Positions 1 through 5,279 of a DNA stretch of 18,986 bases are shown here, in pieces. The stretch comes from an uncultured Candidatus Saccharibacteria bacterium (GTDB lineage: Bacteria > Patescibacteriota > Saccharimonadia > Saccharimonadales > Saccharimonadaceae). The translations under genes were made by a program, and so were the position numbers. Where the stretch lies: contig CARBGY010000015.1 of the NCBI GenBank assembly GCA_948945085.1, forward strand, positions 1 to 18,986, in the 5' to 3' direction. A model generated the notes under the pieces. The model made no database searches. It was not told the DNA's origin and worked only from the letters and a program-made list of their open reading frames with translations. Position 1 is the first letter of the stretch. The number at the start of each line of letters is the position of its first letter.

Positions 1-1
1 C

Positions 2-334
2 TTCTATAACCTCTTAGCAGAGTATGGTTATGCTAACTCTAAAGGTTACAACTGGTACTATGGTAGCCCTTATACATCGATCATAAAAGGTACGAGTGCC
101 GATAACTACTTAAACAACACCGCAGCCAGTCCCTTATACTATGTACGCGGCGGGCACGTCTATCTAGGTACTGGTTCATTGAGGACCGTGGGCAGCCATG
201 GCGACTACTGGTCAGCTACTACTTATCCTAATGCTACGAACGCGTACGACTTCCATTTCGGTAATATTAACGTCTACCCGTCGAACCACCATGATCGGCT
301 CTACGGACTCTCAGTTCGATGTATTGCACAATAA
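2..334 (+). CDS. FISUMP-domain surface protein, C-terminal part (5' end outside window)
   Basis: Open from the left edge for 110 codons to TAA at 332-334. The translation is rich in Tyr, Asn, Gly and Ser and carries the landmarks of the Fibrobacter succinogenes major paralogous (FISUMP) domain: SPLYYVRGG, GSHGDYWSATTY and the C-terminal LYGLSVRCIAQ. The family has a C-type-lectin-like fold and is found in exported, variable surface proteins; in Saccharibacteria these are often paralogous. Any signal peptide or anchor would lie outside the window. Codons end in C or G far more often (TAC, AAC, GTC, CCG, TCG) than in the other genes here, which may mean transfer or different selection. The next gene is rnpB on the same strand. 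The domain call is from recognised motifs; ligand and role are unknown. Confidence 0.75.
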   Translation, partial: FYNLLAEYGYANSKGYNWYYGSPYTSIIKGTSADNYLNNTAASPLYYVRGGHVYLGTGSLRTVGSHGDYWSATTYPNATNAYDFHFGNINVYPSNHHDRLYGLSVRCIAQ

Positions 335-354
335 AAAGGTTTTGGGAATTAACT

Positions 355-383
355 TAGACTTTTTTAAAATAATATGTTACAAT
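355..383 (+). promoter_or_regulatory. rnpB promoter
   Basis: TAGACT (355-360), a 17-nt spacer, then TACAAT (378-383) preceded by TG at 375-376, giving an extended -10. Start expected near 390, exactly at the first P1 bases of RNase P RNA. Confidence 0.6.
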
Positions 384-388
384 AGGTG

Positions 389-732
389 TGAGCCTGAAAG
401 ACAGTCGCTTGGTTTACCAAGAGGAAAGTCCGGGCAGCACAGGGAACAGTAGTCGCTAACGGCGACCGCCCGAGAGGGTAGGGAAAGTACCACAGAAACA
501 AAACTTCTGAGATTTATCTCAGTAAAGGTGAAAAGAGTGAGGTAAGAGCTCACAGTGTTATATGGTGACATGTAACAGAGGCAAACCCTACTGGCTGCAA
601 GGAGTGCTAAAAAACCTTGACCCGAGGATGCACGTTCACCGCTAGAGCTAAGAAGTAATTTTTAGCCTAGATAGATGACTGTCGATTTTCTCGAGAGGGA
701 AGATTACAAAACCCGGCTTATTGATGGCTCAA
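389..732 (+). ncRNA. rnpB: RNase P RNA (bacterial type A)
   Basis: Catalytic RNA of RNase P, which removes 5' leaders from pre-tRNAs. Universal blocks are visible in order: ACAGTCGC (401-408), GAGGAAAGTCCGGGC (421-435), the CCACAGAAAC block (490-499), GGTGAAAAG and GGTAAGAGCTCACAG (527-556), GTAACAG with GGCAAACCC (573-589), then CTAGATAGATGACTGTC (667-683) and the 3' ACAAAACCCGGCTTAT (707-722). P1 is TGAGCC (389-394) with GGCTCA (726-731). At about 344 nt it is of normal size. The expected L15 motif GGUAG, which pairs with the tRNA CCA end, is not seen: the aligned part reads CGTTCACCGCTAGAGC. The RNA has its own promoter and terminator. Confidence 0.95.
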
Positions 733-765
733 GGATCATTCATGGTTACATGGGTGGTCCTTTTT
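733..765 (+). terminator. rnpB terminator
   Basis: Stem GGATCA (733-738) / TGGTCC (755-760) with an inner CATG-GTTA-CATG hairpin, followed by TTTTT at 761-765, directly after the mature rnpB 3' end. Confidence 0.65.
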
Positions 766-860
766 GTGGATGGAGGAGAGTGTTCTTTAATCCTGATAGA
801 TTTCGATTAGTCTTATTGGCTAACGATGATTTTGAACGTATTAAAAACTAATGCCACTGT

Positions 861-892
861 AAAAGGTATCCAATATAAACTGGATACCTTTT
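861..892 (-). terminator. Terminator of the infC-rpmI-rplT-rpmB operon
   Basis: Perfect 12-bp inverted repeat, AAAAGGTATCCA (861-872) and TGGATACCTTTT (881-892), with an 8-nt loop. It lies just beyond the rpmB stop on the minus strand and has T-runs on both sides, so it may also stop read-through from the plus strand. Confidence 0.7.
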
Positions 893-910
893 GATTTTTG
901 ATTGAATAAG

Positions 911-1102
911 TTATTTGATCAAACCTTTTTTCTTAAGCGTACGAAGGGTAGAAGTTGCAACGTTCATTTTAACTTTTTTCCCATCAACGACTAAAGTTTT
1001 CTTTTGGACATTAGGTTTGAAAACTTTGCGGGTTTTGTGCTGGGAGAACGAAACGTTGTGCCCATACATTTTGCCCTTGCCACTAATTTCACAGATTGCC
1101 AT
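911..1102 (-). CDS. rpmB: 50S ribosomal protein L28
   Basis: A basic protein of 63 residues with the L28 pattern: CEISGKGKMYGHNVSFSQHKT at the start, KVFKPNVQ in the middle, and VATSTLRTLKKKGLIK at the end. L28 binds 23S rRNA near the E site. Its length is normal for short bacterial L28 forms. The ATG (1102-1100) overlaps the rplT stop by one base (TAATG), so translation is probably coupled to L20. The position at the end of the infC-rpmI-rplT operon is not the usual one (rpmB is often next to rpmG or alone). The operon terminator follows at 892-861. Confidence 0.93.
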   Translation of the reverse strand: MAICEISGKGKMYGHNVSFSQHKTRKVFKPNVQKKTLVVDGKKVKMNVATSTLRTLKKKGLIK

Positions 1103-1452
1103 TATTTAGTCTCCTTTACGGTTTTGACAATGGCTTCAAAGGCTTTTGGTTGATTGACGGCAAGTTCAGAGAGAATCTTGCGGTCAATTGTAGTACCATT
1201 CTTTTTAAGCCCAGCCATGAGTTGTGAGTAAGAAATGCCGAGATCGCGGGAGGCGTTATTAATACGCGTAATCCAAAGGGCGCGAAGATCGCGTTTGCGA
1301 TTGCGGCGGTCACGATATGAATAACGAAGGGATTTAATAACTCCCTGCTTGGCAAGACGAAAACTGCGGGTACGGTAATGTTGCATACCCTTAGCGGAGT
1401 TTAGAATTTTCTTGTGCTTAGCTCGAGCTGGCACACCACGTTTTACTCTCAT
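1102..1452 (-). CDS. rplT: 50S ribosomal protein L20
   Basis: 116 residues, the standard L20 length. Family signatures include MRVKRGVPARAKHKKIL near the N-terminus, RTRSFRLAKQGVIKSLRYSY, the RDRRNRKRDLRALWI block, and a C-terminal globular part ending in VKTVKETK. L20 is an early 50S assembly protein and, in many bacteria, the autogenous repressor of this operon. The ATG lies 2 nt after the rpmI stop; its AGGAG ribosome binding site is inside the last rpmI codons, so the two are tightly coupled. The gene overlaps rpmB by one base. Confidence 0.97.
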   Translation of the reverse strand: MRVKRGVPARAKHKKILNSAKGMQHYRTRSFRLAKQGVIKSLRYSYRDRRNRKRDLRALWITRINNASRDLGISYSQLMAGLKKNGTTIDRKILSELAVNQPKAFEAIVKTVKETK

Positions 1453-1454
1453 AT

Positions 1455-1649
1455 TTAAACTCCTAAAGCGGTTTTAATGTTTTTAGCAATTTTACCATTC
1501 ACGAAAGCGGCGGTTTTCATGTTGCGCTTGCGAGCTTTGGATTTTTTGGCAAGAATATGGTTGCCGTAGGCGCGTTCACGAGCAAGTTTGCCAGAACCGG
1601 TAATCTTGACTCGTTTTGCGGTGCCTTTATGCGTTTTTAGCTTTGGCAT
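1455..1649 (-). CDS. rpmI: 50S ribosomal protein L35
   Basis: 64 residues beginning MPKLKTHKGTAKRVKITGSGK, the near-universal L35 N-terminus. I choose the ATG at 1649 over the longer frame starting at 1676 because MPKLKTHKG is the conserved start and AAAGGAAA lies about 6 nt upstream of it; the longer frame would run through the CIRCE operator. L35 binds 23S rRNA in the large subunit. An operator-like CIRCE sits about 20 nt upstream of the ATG, next to the ribosome binding site. The stop is 2 nt from rplT. Confidence 0.96.
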   Translation of the reverse strand: MPKLKTHKGTAKRVKITGSGKLARERAYGNHILAKKSKARKRNMKTAAFVNGKIAKNIKTALGV

Positions 1650-1669
1650 ATAGGTTTCCTTTAGATTAG

Positions 1670-1696
1670 TTAGCACTGTTTAATTGAGAGTGCTAA
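1670..1696. promoter_or_regulatory. CIRCE-type operator (HrcA site) upstream of rpmI
   Basis: TTAGCACTG, 9-nt spacer, GAGTGCTAA. This is the CIRCE consensus TTAGCACTC-N9-GAGTGCTAA with one arm base changed and the exact spacer length. CIRCE is bound by the heat-shock repressor HrcA, normally in front of groESL and dnaK. Here it is between infC and rpmI, in the 5' UTR of rpmI as read on the minus strand. The site is seen; repression of rpmI-rplT-rpmB by HrcA is inference. Confidence 0.75.
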
Positions 1697-1784
1697 TGGT
1701 TAATATTTAATGTGCTATTAGGCAACCCTGGAAGTAGGAAAATACTTCTTCGGTGTTAAGCACTAATAGGGAATCTCAACGATT
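1697..1784 (-). other. Structured infC-rpmI intergenic leader
   Basis: On the minus strand a GAAGTA-TTTTCC-TACTTC hairpin lies inside a longer pairing between CTATTAG and CTAATAG. The position matches where L20 autoregulatory RNA is found in other bacteria (upstream of rpmI), but I cannot match it to a known L20 leader class. No good second promoter is visible. Confidence 0.35.
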
Positions 1785-2309
1785 TTATTTGCGTCGTAGA
1801 CTAATCGAGAGATTACGTCCGGCGAATTGCGGTTTTCCTTCAACAACAATTTCGATTTCATTTGAAATGAGCTGAATGATTTTGTCGACCATTTCTTGAC
1901 CGATTTCTTTGTGAGCCATTTCGCGGCCACGAAAGATAATCATAATCTTGACACGATCGCCATCTTCGAGAAAACTTTTGATTTTGCGGACTTTAATGTT
2001 AAGGTCGTTGTCGCTAATTTTGAGGCCAATTTTCATCGTCTTAAGCTCGGATTGTTTTTCGCGAGCTTTTTTACGATTTTTTGCCTCCTCTTTCATCTTT
2101 TGGTATTGATATTTACCCCAATCGATGACTTTGACAACTGGTGGGTCGGCATTAGCGACGATTTCGACTAAGTCTACCCCTTGTTCGCGGGCGAGCATCT
2201 GCGCTTCGCGACTTGACATAACGCCAAGCTGCTCTCCATTAGAACCTATTACGCGGACTGAAGGGTAACGGATTTCACCGTTGAGTTTCGTGCGTGATGT
2301 TTTACTAAT
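1785..2309 (-). CDS. infC: Translation initiation factor IF-3, AUU start
   Basis: IF-3 binds the 30S subunit, prevents early 50S joining and checks the start codon. The frame gives 174 residues from the AUU at 2309-2307: ISKTSRTKLNGEIRYPSVRVIG, the linker with KYQYQKMKEEAKNRKKA, and the C-terminal IF-3 domain with DRVKIMIIFRGREMAHKEIG and GRNLSISLRRK. I prefer AUU to the ATG at 2372 because that ATG lies in the -35 box of the operon promoter, while AAGGAAG sits 6 nt before the AUU. A rare AUU start on infC is the known basis of IF-3 autoregulation in Escherichia coli. First gene of the operon; 135 nt separate it from rpmI. Confidence 0.93.
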   Translation of the reverse strand: MSKTSRTKLNGEIRYPSVRVIGSNGEQLGVMSSREAQMLAREQGVDLVEIVANADPPVVKVIDWGKYQYQKMKEEAKNRKKAREKQSELKTMKIGLKISDNDLNIKVRKIKSFLEDGDRVKIMIIFRGREMAHKEIGQEMVDKIIQLISNEIEIVVEGKPQFAGRNLSISLRRK

Positions 2310-2343
2310 GGCTGGCTTCCTTTCGCTTATTTGAACTGGTTTT

Positions 2344-2372
2344 ATTATATCAAATCTTTCTCTTAAGTGCAA
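2344..2372 (-). promoter_or_regulatory. infC operon promoter
   Basis: Minus strand: TTGCAC (2372-2367), 17-nt spacer, perfect TATAAT (2349-2344). Start expected near 2337, giving a leader of about 28 nt with the AAGGAAG ribosome binding site before the AUU start. Confidence 0.8.
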
Positions 2373-2495
2373 GATAGAAAGTGTAGTTGTTGAATGGGTT
2401 TAAAATATACAGCTTTGCTAGATGTTTACGACAGATATATTCAGTATTTAGCAAATTTATTGCCAGAGTGCTAGTTTTAAATACAATAGAGGTAG

Positions 2496-2544
2496 TTTAA
2501 GGTGCTACTAGTAATAAATAGCACTTTAAATAGTATTTAAAGTG
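2496..2544. other. Overlapping alternative hairpins between infC and comM
   Basis: Two mutually exclusive stems share the segment 2522-2530. One is TTTAAGGTGCTA (2496-2507) with TAGCACTTTAAA (2519-2530). The other is CACTTTAAAT (2522-2531) with ATTTAAAGTG (2535-2544), perfect over 10 bp with a 3-nt loop. They lie beyond the comM stop and upstream of infC, so they may act as the comM terminator, but no long T-run follows. Nothing else is recognised in 2373-2603. Confidence 0.45.
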
Positions 2545-2603
2545 GAGCCGTACAATTTATTCATAAATGTTAAATAATGTGTTCGATTTTGGGAAATATT
2601 TGT

Positions 2604-4352
2604 TCAAGAATCTTGTTGTCTGAATGACAACGCTTCAGATATTTGTTCAATTTTCACCTCTGTTACACTATCAAAGTCAGCAATGGTTTGGGCAATTTTG
2701 AGTACTTTTAGATAACCACGGGCAGAAAGCTGGAGCTTATCGGCAGCGTGTTGTAGAAAGTTATGAGCTTCTGGGGTGATGTGGAGGAAGTGCTGCAGCT
2801 CATGAGTTCTAAGGTTACTATTATAGCGGTTGGCACTCTGATAACGGAGATGTTGAATCTTTACTGCTTCTATTATTTTATTTTTTACAATAGTATGCTC
2901 TGAGCCACTGATGTCTGTTGTGGAAAATACTGATTTAGGGGTGTTTTGAGGTTGGGTATCTTGAGGAAGAGGGGCATAATCTATGCTATCTGTTTTGTTA
3001 TTTTTAACAATGGTTGGATGCTTCATTATTTTTGTTGGAGTATCTAAGGATGCGGAGGTGTTTGATGCTGAGATTGGGAGGAGATTAGCCGTAGGGACAC
3101 GGTTGACGTGAATGACCATATCTATTCGATCTAGGATGGGACCGGAGATACGTTTTTTGTAAGCTTGGATTTGAGCTTCTGTACAGGTACATTCATGGAA
3201 TCGATCGCCGAGGTAGCCACATGGACATGGATTCATTGTGGCGATGAGCATAAAAGATGCGGGGTAGGTATAGCGGGTGTTGGCGCGTGAAATTGTAATA
3301 ACGCCATCTTCGAGGGGCTGGCGGAGAGATTCAATGGTGTTGCGATGGTACTCGGGAAATTCATCAAGAAAAAGTACTCCTTGATGTGCGAGGGATATTT
3401 CTCCAGGGGAAGCATAGGGGCCACCACCGATAATAGCAGTATTACTAGCGGTGTGATGTGGTGAGCGAAAAGGGCGTGTAGTTATGGTTTGTTCAGAGGT
3501 AGAGGAGAGAGTGTGGAGTTTAGTAATTTCAATAAGTTCAGTAGGTGAAGGAGGAGGAAGGAGATTGGCTGCGACGTGGGCGAGAAGGGTTTTTCCGCTA
3601 CCTGGTGGTCCAGTTAGGAGAATGTTGTGTCGGCCTGCAACAGCAATACTAAGAGCGCGTTTTGCGATGGTTTGTCCTCGGATATGATTTAGCAAGGGGT
3701 ACTTAACTGGACAGAGAATAGGCTGATTTAGACTTTTGCTATCAGTTTTAGTATTTTTTACAACGCGATGATTTTCGGGATATTCAAGAGGTGTAATAGA
3801 GGGTTGTTGTGGTAGATGTGGGGAGGGATTGATGAGGTGGATTTTGTGGAGATGGAGAAAGAGTTCACGAAGACTAGGAACGCCGATTATTGTAATACCT
3901 TGAACAAGTTGAGCCTGATTGAGGTTTTGGAGTGGAACAAAGATTTTTTGATAGCCAGCGTTTTTGGCGGTTTCGACGATGTTGATTATGCCACGTATGG
4001 GCTTCGTATGACCATCTAGAGATAGTTCGCCGACAAAAAGGCTTGAAGGATCAAGGTGTTCGGGTAAAAGCTGCTGAGAAAGCATTAGAACAGCTAATGC
4101 GATAGGTAAATCAAGGTGTGAACCATCTTTGGTGAGCTCAGCGGGGGCGAGATTGATGGTTACTTTTTTGGCAGGGAAGGATAGGTCGGAGTTCATAATG
4201 GCAGAGCGGACACGCTCTCGTGCTTCAGAGATGGTTTTGTTGGCCATGCCAACGATATTGAAACTGGGTAGCCCTTGCTTAATGTCGCCTTCGACTTCAA
4301 CGATATGGCCGTCGTAACCTTGTGGAATGGCTGAGTATATTTTTGCAATCAT
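2604..4352 (-). CDS. comM: ComM-type / YifB Mg-chelatase-like AAA+ ATPase with repeat insertions
   Basis: 582 residues. The N-terminal ChlI-like (Lon-protease-fold) domain covers residues 1-170 (FNIVGMANKTISEARERVRSA; LNPA-like INLAPAEL). The AAA+ module has Walker A GPPGSGKT (248-255), Walker B GVLFLDEF (325-332), the Mg-chelatase NPCPCGYLGD segment with Cys376, 378, 388 and 390, and the Arg of ILDRIDM (409). The Mg-chelatase C-terminal helical domain is residues 490-582. ComM in other bacteria is a hexameric branch-migration helicase that extends integration of transformed DNA. The family is usually about 500 residues; the excess is in two low-complexity insertions (about 178-212 and 424-490) that contain VVKNTKTDS (197-205), IVKNNKTDS (448-456) and IVKN (488-491), encoded by a repeat also present upstream. 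Start ATG at 4352 follows a promoter at once. Confidence 0.9.
   Translation of the reverse strand: MIAKIYSAIPQGYDGHIVEVEGDIKQGLPSFNIVGMANKTISEARERVRSAIMNSDLSFPAKKVTINLAPAELTKDGSHLDLPIALAVLMLSQQLLPEHLDPSSLFVGELSLDGHTKPIRGIINIVETAKNAGYQKIFVPLQNLNQAQLVQGITIIGVPSLRELFLHLHKIHLINPSPHLPQQPSITPLEYPENHRVVKNTKTDSKSLNQPILCPVKYPLLNHIRGQTIAKRALSIAVAGRHNILLTGPPGSGKTLLAHVAANLLPPPSPTELIEITKLHTLSSTSEQTITTRPFRSPHHTASNTAIIGGGPYASPGEISLAHQGVLFLDEFPEYHRNTIESLRQPLEDGVITISRANTRYTYPASFMLIATMNPCPCGYLGDRFHECTCTEAQIQAYKKRISGPILDRIDMVIHVNRVPTANLLPISASNTSASLDTPTKIMKHPTIVKNNKTDSIDYAPLPQDTQPQNTPKSVFSTTDISGSEHTIVKNKIIEAVKIQHLRYQSANRYNSNLRTHELQHFLHITPEAHNFLQHAADKLQLSARGYLKVLKIAQTIADFDSVTEVKIEQISEALSFRQQDS
2987..3010 (-). repeat. 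TTGTAAAAAATACTAAAAC repeat, copy 1 (inside comM)
   Basis: On the minus strand it reads ATTGTTAAAAATAACAAAACAGATA with the pattern of the family and encodes IVKNNKTDS in ComM. A further partial copy at about 2874-2894 (ATTGTAAAAAATAAAATA) encodes IVKNKI. Confidence 0.7.
3740..3764 (-). repeat. TTGTAAAAAATACTAAAAC repeat, copy 2 (inside comM)
   Basis: Minus strand GTTGTAAAAAATACTAAAAC followed by TGATA, encoding VVKNTKTDS in ComM. Identical over about 25 nt to the intergenic copy at 4412-4436. Confidence 0.75.
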
Positions 4353-4360
4353 GACCTCAG

Positions 4361-4388
4361 CTTATAACAGTTAGATTATTTTTTACAA
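4361..4388 (-). promoter_or_regulatory. comM promoter
   Basis: Minus strand: TTGTAA (4388-4383), 16-nt spacer, TATAAG (4366-4361) with TG just upstream (extended -10), only 8 nt before the ATG. The mRNA would be leaderless or nearly so, although GAGG lies 4 nt before the ATG. The -35 box is part of a partial copy of the TTGTAAAAAATA repeat. Confidence 0.55.
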
Positions 4389-4411
4389 CAACTGTGAGGT
4401 TCCTGAGGTTG

Positions 4412-4436
4412 TATCAGTTTTAGTATTTTTTACAAC
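4412..4436 (-). repeat. TTGTAAAAAATACTAAAAC repeat, copy 3 (intergenic)
   Basis: Same sequence as the copy at 3740-3764 but in the non-coding DNA upstream of comM. A partial copy (GTTGTAAAAAATAATC) is at about 4374-4391. Confidence 0.75.
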
Positions 4437-4441
4437 GTTTT

Positions 4442-4500
4442 GTATAATTTTATTATTCTGAGGTGGAAACTACTTATTATTAAAATTATTAAGCATAAGA
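4442..4500. repeat. 59-bp repeat, copy A
   Basis: Identical over 59 bp to 7754-7812. It begins GTATAATTTTATTATTC and ends TTATTAAGCATAAGA. The arms ATAATTTTATTAT and ATTATTAAAATTAT form an imperfect inverted repeat around a GAGGTGGAAACTAC centre, resembling a small non-autonomous palindromic element. No open frame. Confidence 0.85.
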
Positions 4501-4537
4501 ATAAAGAATATGTGATTTTTGTAAGAATGGTTTAGTG

Positions 4538-4560
4538 TATCTGTTTTAGTATTTTTAACA
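4538..4560 (-). repeat. TTGTAAAAAATACTAAAAC repeat, copy 4 (intergenic)
   Basis: Minus strand TGTTAAAAATACTAAAAC followed by AGATA, one indel or substitution from copies 2 and 3. It ends just upstream of the ssrA promoter. Looser relatives are at 7286-7310 (inside the membrane protein gene) and 7683-7703. Confidence 0.65.
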
Positions 4561-4567
4561 TAAGTGC

Positions 4568-4596
4568 TTGTTTCAGGTGAAGAAGTGTGGTAGAAT
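4568..4596 (+). promoter_or_regulatory. ssrA promoter
   Basis: TTGTTT (4568-4573), 17-nt spacer, TAGAAT (4591-4596) with a TGn extension (TGG). Start expected around 4603, a few bases before the mature tmRNA 5' end. Confidence 0.7.
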
Positions 4597-4606
4597 AGAG
4601 GCAGTT

Positions 4607-4963
4607 GGGGCTGACAAAGCTTAGACGGGATATTAACAGATACCAGGCACGTCGATTGATACCGTAAGTATTACAAATAAGTGCAAAAAACACTACTAAG
4701 CATGTGCTTTACGCACCTGCGTTTGCTTAAAGAAATAGTTTAAGCTGGTCCGATGCTGAGGCTCCGTAAGCGGATGGATTATTAGATAACGGGGATAAGG
4801 TGAAGACATTTGATCGGTCTGAACCCGACAATTCTGATCAGAGCACTTACAGTTTTGTCTCTTGTAGCTGTAAGATTAATGCTGACGAAATAAGCGACTA
4901 TGCGTGTAGAATGGTATTTTGAAGATATTTCGGACCCGGAGGCAGTATCCGGCAGCTCCACCA
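4607..4963 (+). ncRNA. ssrA: tmRNA (transfer-messenger RNA)
   Basis: Rescues stalled ribosomes with SmpB and tags the nascent chain for proteolysis. The acceptor stem pairs GGGGCTG (4607-4613) with CAGCTCC (4953-4959), including the G3-U pair that alanyl-tRNA synthetase reads; the CCA end is encoded (4961-4963). The 5' TTAGACGGGAT and 3' TTTCGGACCCGGA blocks match other tmRNAs. The tag frame resumes at GCA 4683 after the AATAAGT context and reads AKNTTKHVLYAPAFA with TAA at 4728-4730: 15 residues with a small hydrophobic end, as protease tags require. About 357 nt. Odd point: the T arm CCGGA/TCCGG encloses GGCAGTA (4941-4947) instead of the TTCRANT loop of nearly all tRNAs and tmRNAs. Confidence 0.95.
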
Positions 4964-4974
4964 ATATAAGAGAT

Positions 4975-5006
4975 AAAGGTTGCTAGCTTGAAGTGGCAAC
5001 TTTTTT
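4975..5006 (+). terminator. ssrA terminator
   Basis: Stem AAAGGTTGC (4975-4983) with GCAACTTTT (4996-5004, one G-U), followed by a run of T to 5006. It lies 12 nt beyond the tmRNA CCA end. Confidence 0.8.
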
Positions 5007-5129
5007 GGTGGGAGACGTTTGTTTGATGCTCTTTTTAGTGTGTCGAAGTGTACAGATAATCGCAAAAGCCGCCAAAATATCCTGTGGAAAACTCTTGGAA
5101 AAATGATAAAAATTGTATACAAAAAGTTA

Positions 5130-5158
5130 TTGACTTAAGTATTTAAGGGGAATATAAT
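5130..5158 (+). promoter_or_regulatory. Promoter of orphan sRNA
   Basis: TTGACT (5130-5135), 17-nt spacer, perfect TATAAT (5153-5158). One of the two most consensus promoters in the window. No coding start follows it. The 5007-5129 stretch before it holds nothing I recognise. Confidence 0.8.
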
Positions 5159-5164
5159 AGGGAT

Positions 5165-5268
5165 AGTTCTTGAATACAAAATTTATTCAGGAACCAAAAA
5201 CAAAAATTGCCAAAATAACTCCACACTCTACGAAAGACCGGTTTTCCTCGCAGTTACCGGTCTTTTTT
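5165..5268 (+). ncRNA. Orphan small RNA, about 104 nt, unknown family
   Basis: Begins 7 nt after a perfect -10 and ends in an intrinsic terminator. The 5' end is a hairpin of 11 bp (one G-U): GTTCTTGAATA (5166-5176), 7-nt loop, TATTCAGGAAC (5184-5194). An unpaired A-rich linker of about 38 nt follows (5195-5232), then the terminator stem AAAGACCGGT (5233-5242) / ACCGGTCTTT (5256-5265) with a T-run. There is no ATG and no open frame with a ribosome binding site. The shape (5' cap hairpin, single-stranded A-rich middle, 3' terminator) is that of a trans-acting base-pairing sRNA. Targets and family are unknown; I see no match to 6S, SRP or a riboswitch. Confidence 0.7.
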
Positions 5269-5279
5269 CTTTTGTCATT

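Noticed and set aside
198..571. Frames across the FISUMP end and rnpB
   Set aside because: Overlap a recognised coding frame and the RNase P RNA.
750..851. 33-codon frame after rnpB (MGGPFCGWRRVFFNPDRF...)
   Set aside because: The residues look plausible, but the frame begins inside the rnpB terminator, has no ribosome binding site, and is very short.
5085..5100. DnaA-box-like TGTGGAAAA and gyrase genes nearby, as sign of an origin
   Set aside because: Single weak box, no cluster, no dnaA or dnaN in the window.
4782..5122. Minus-strand frames of 60-74 codons
   Set aside because: They lie antisense to the tmRNA 3' half and its terminator; no start signals and no family features.
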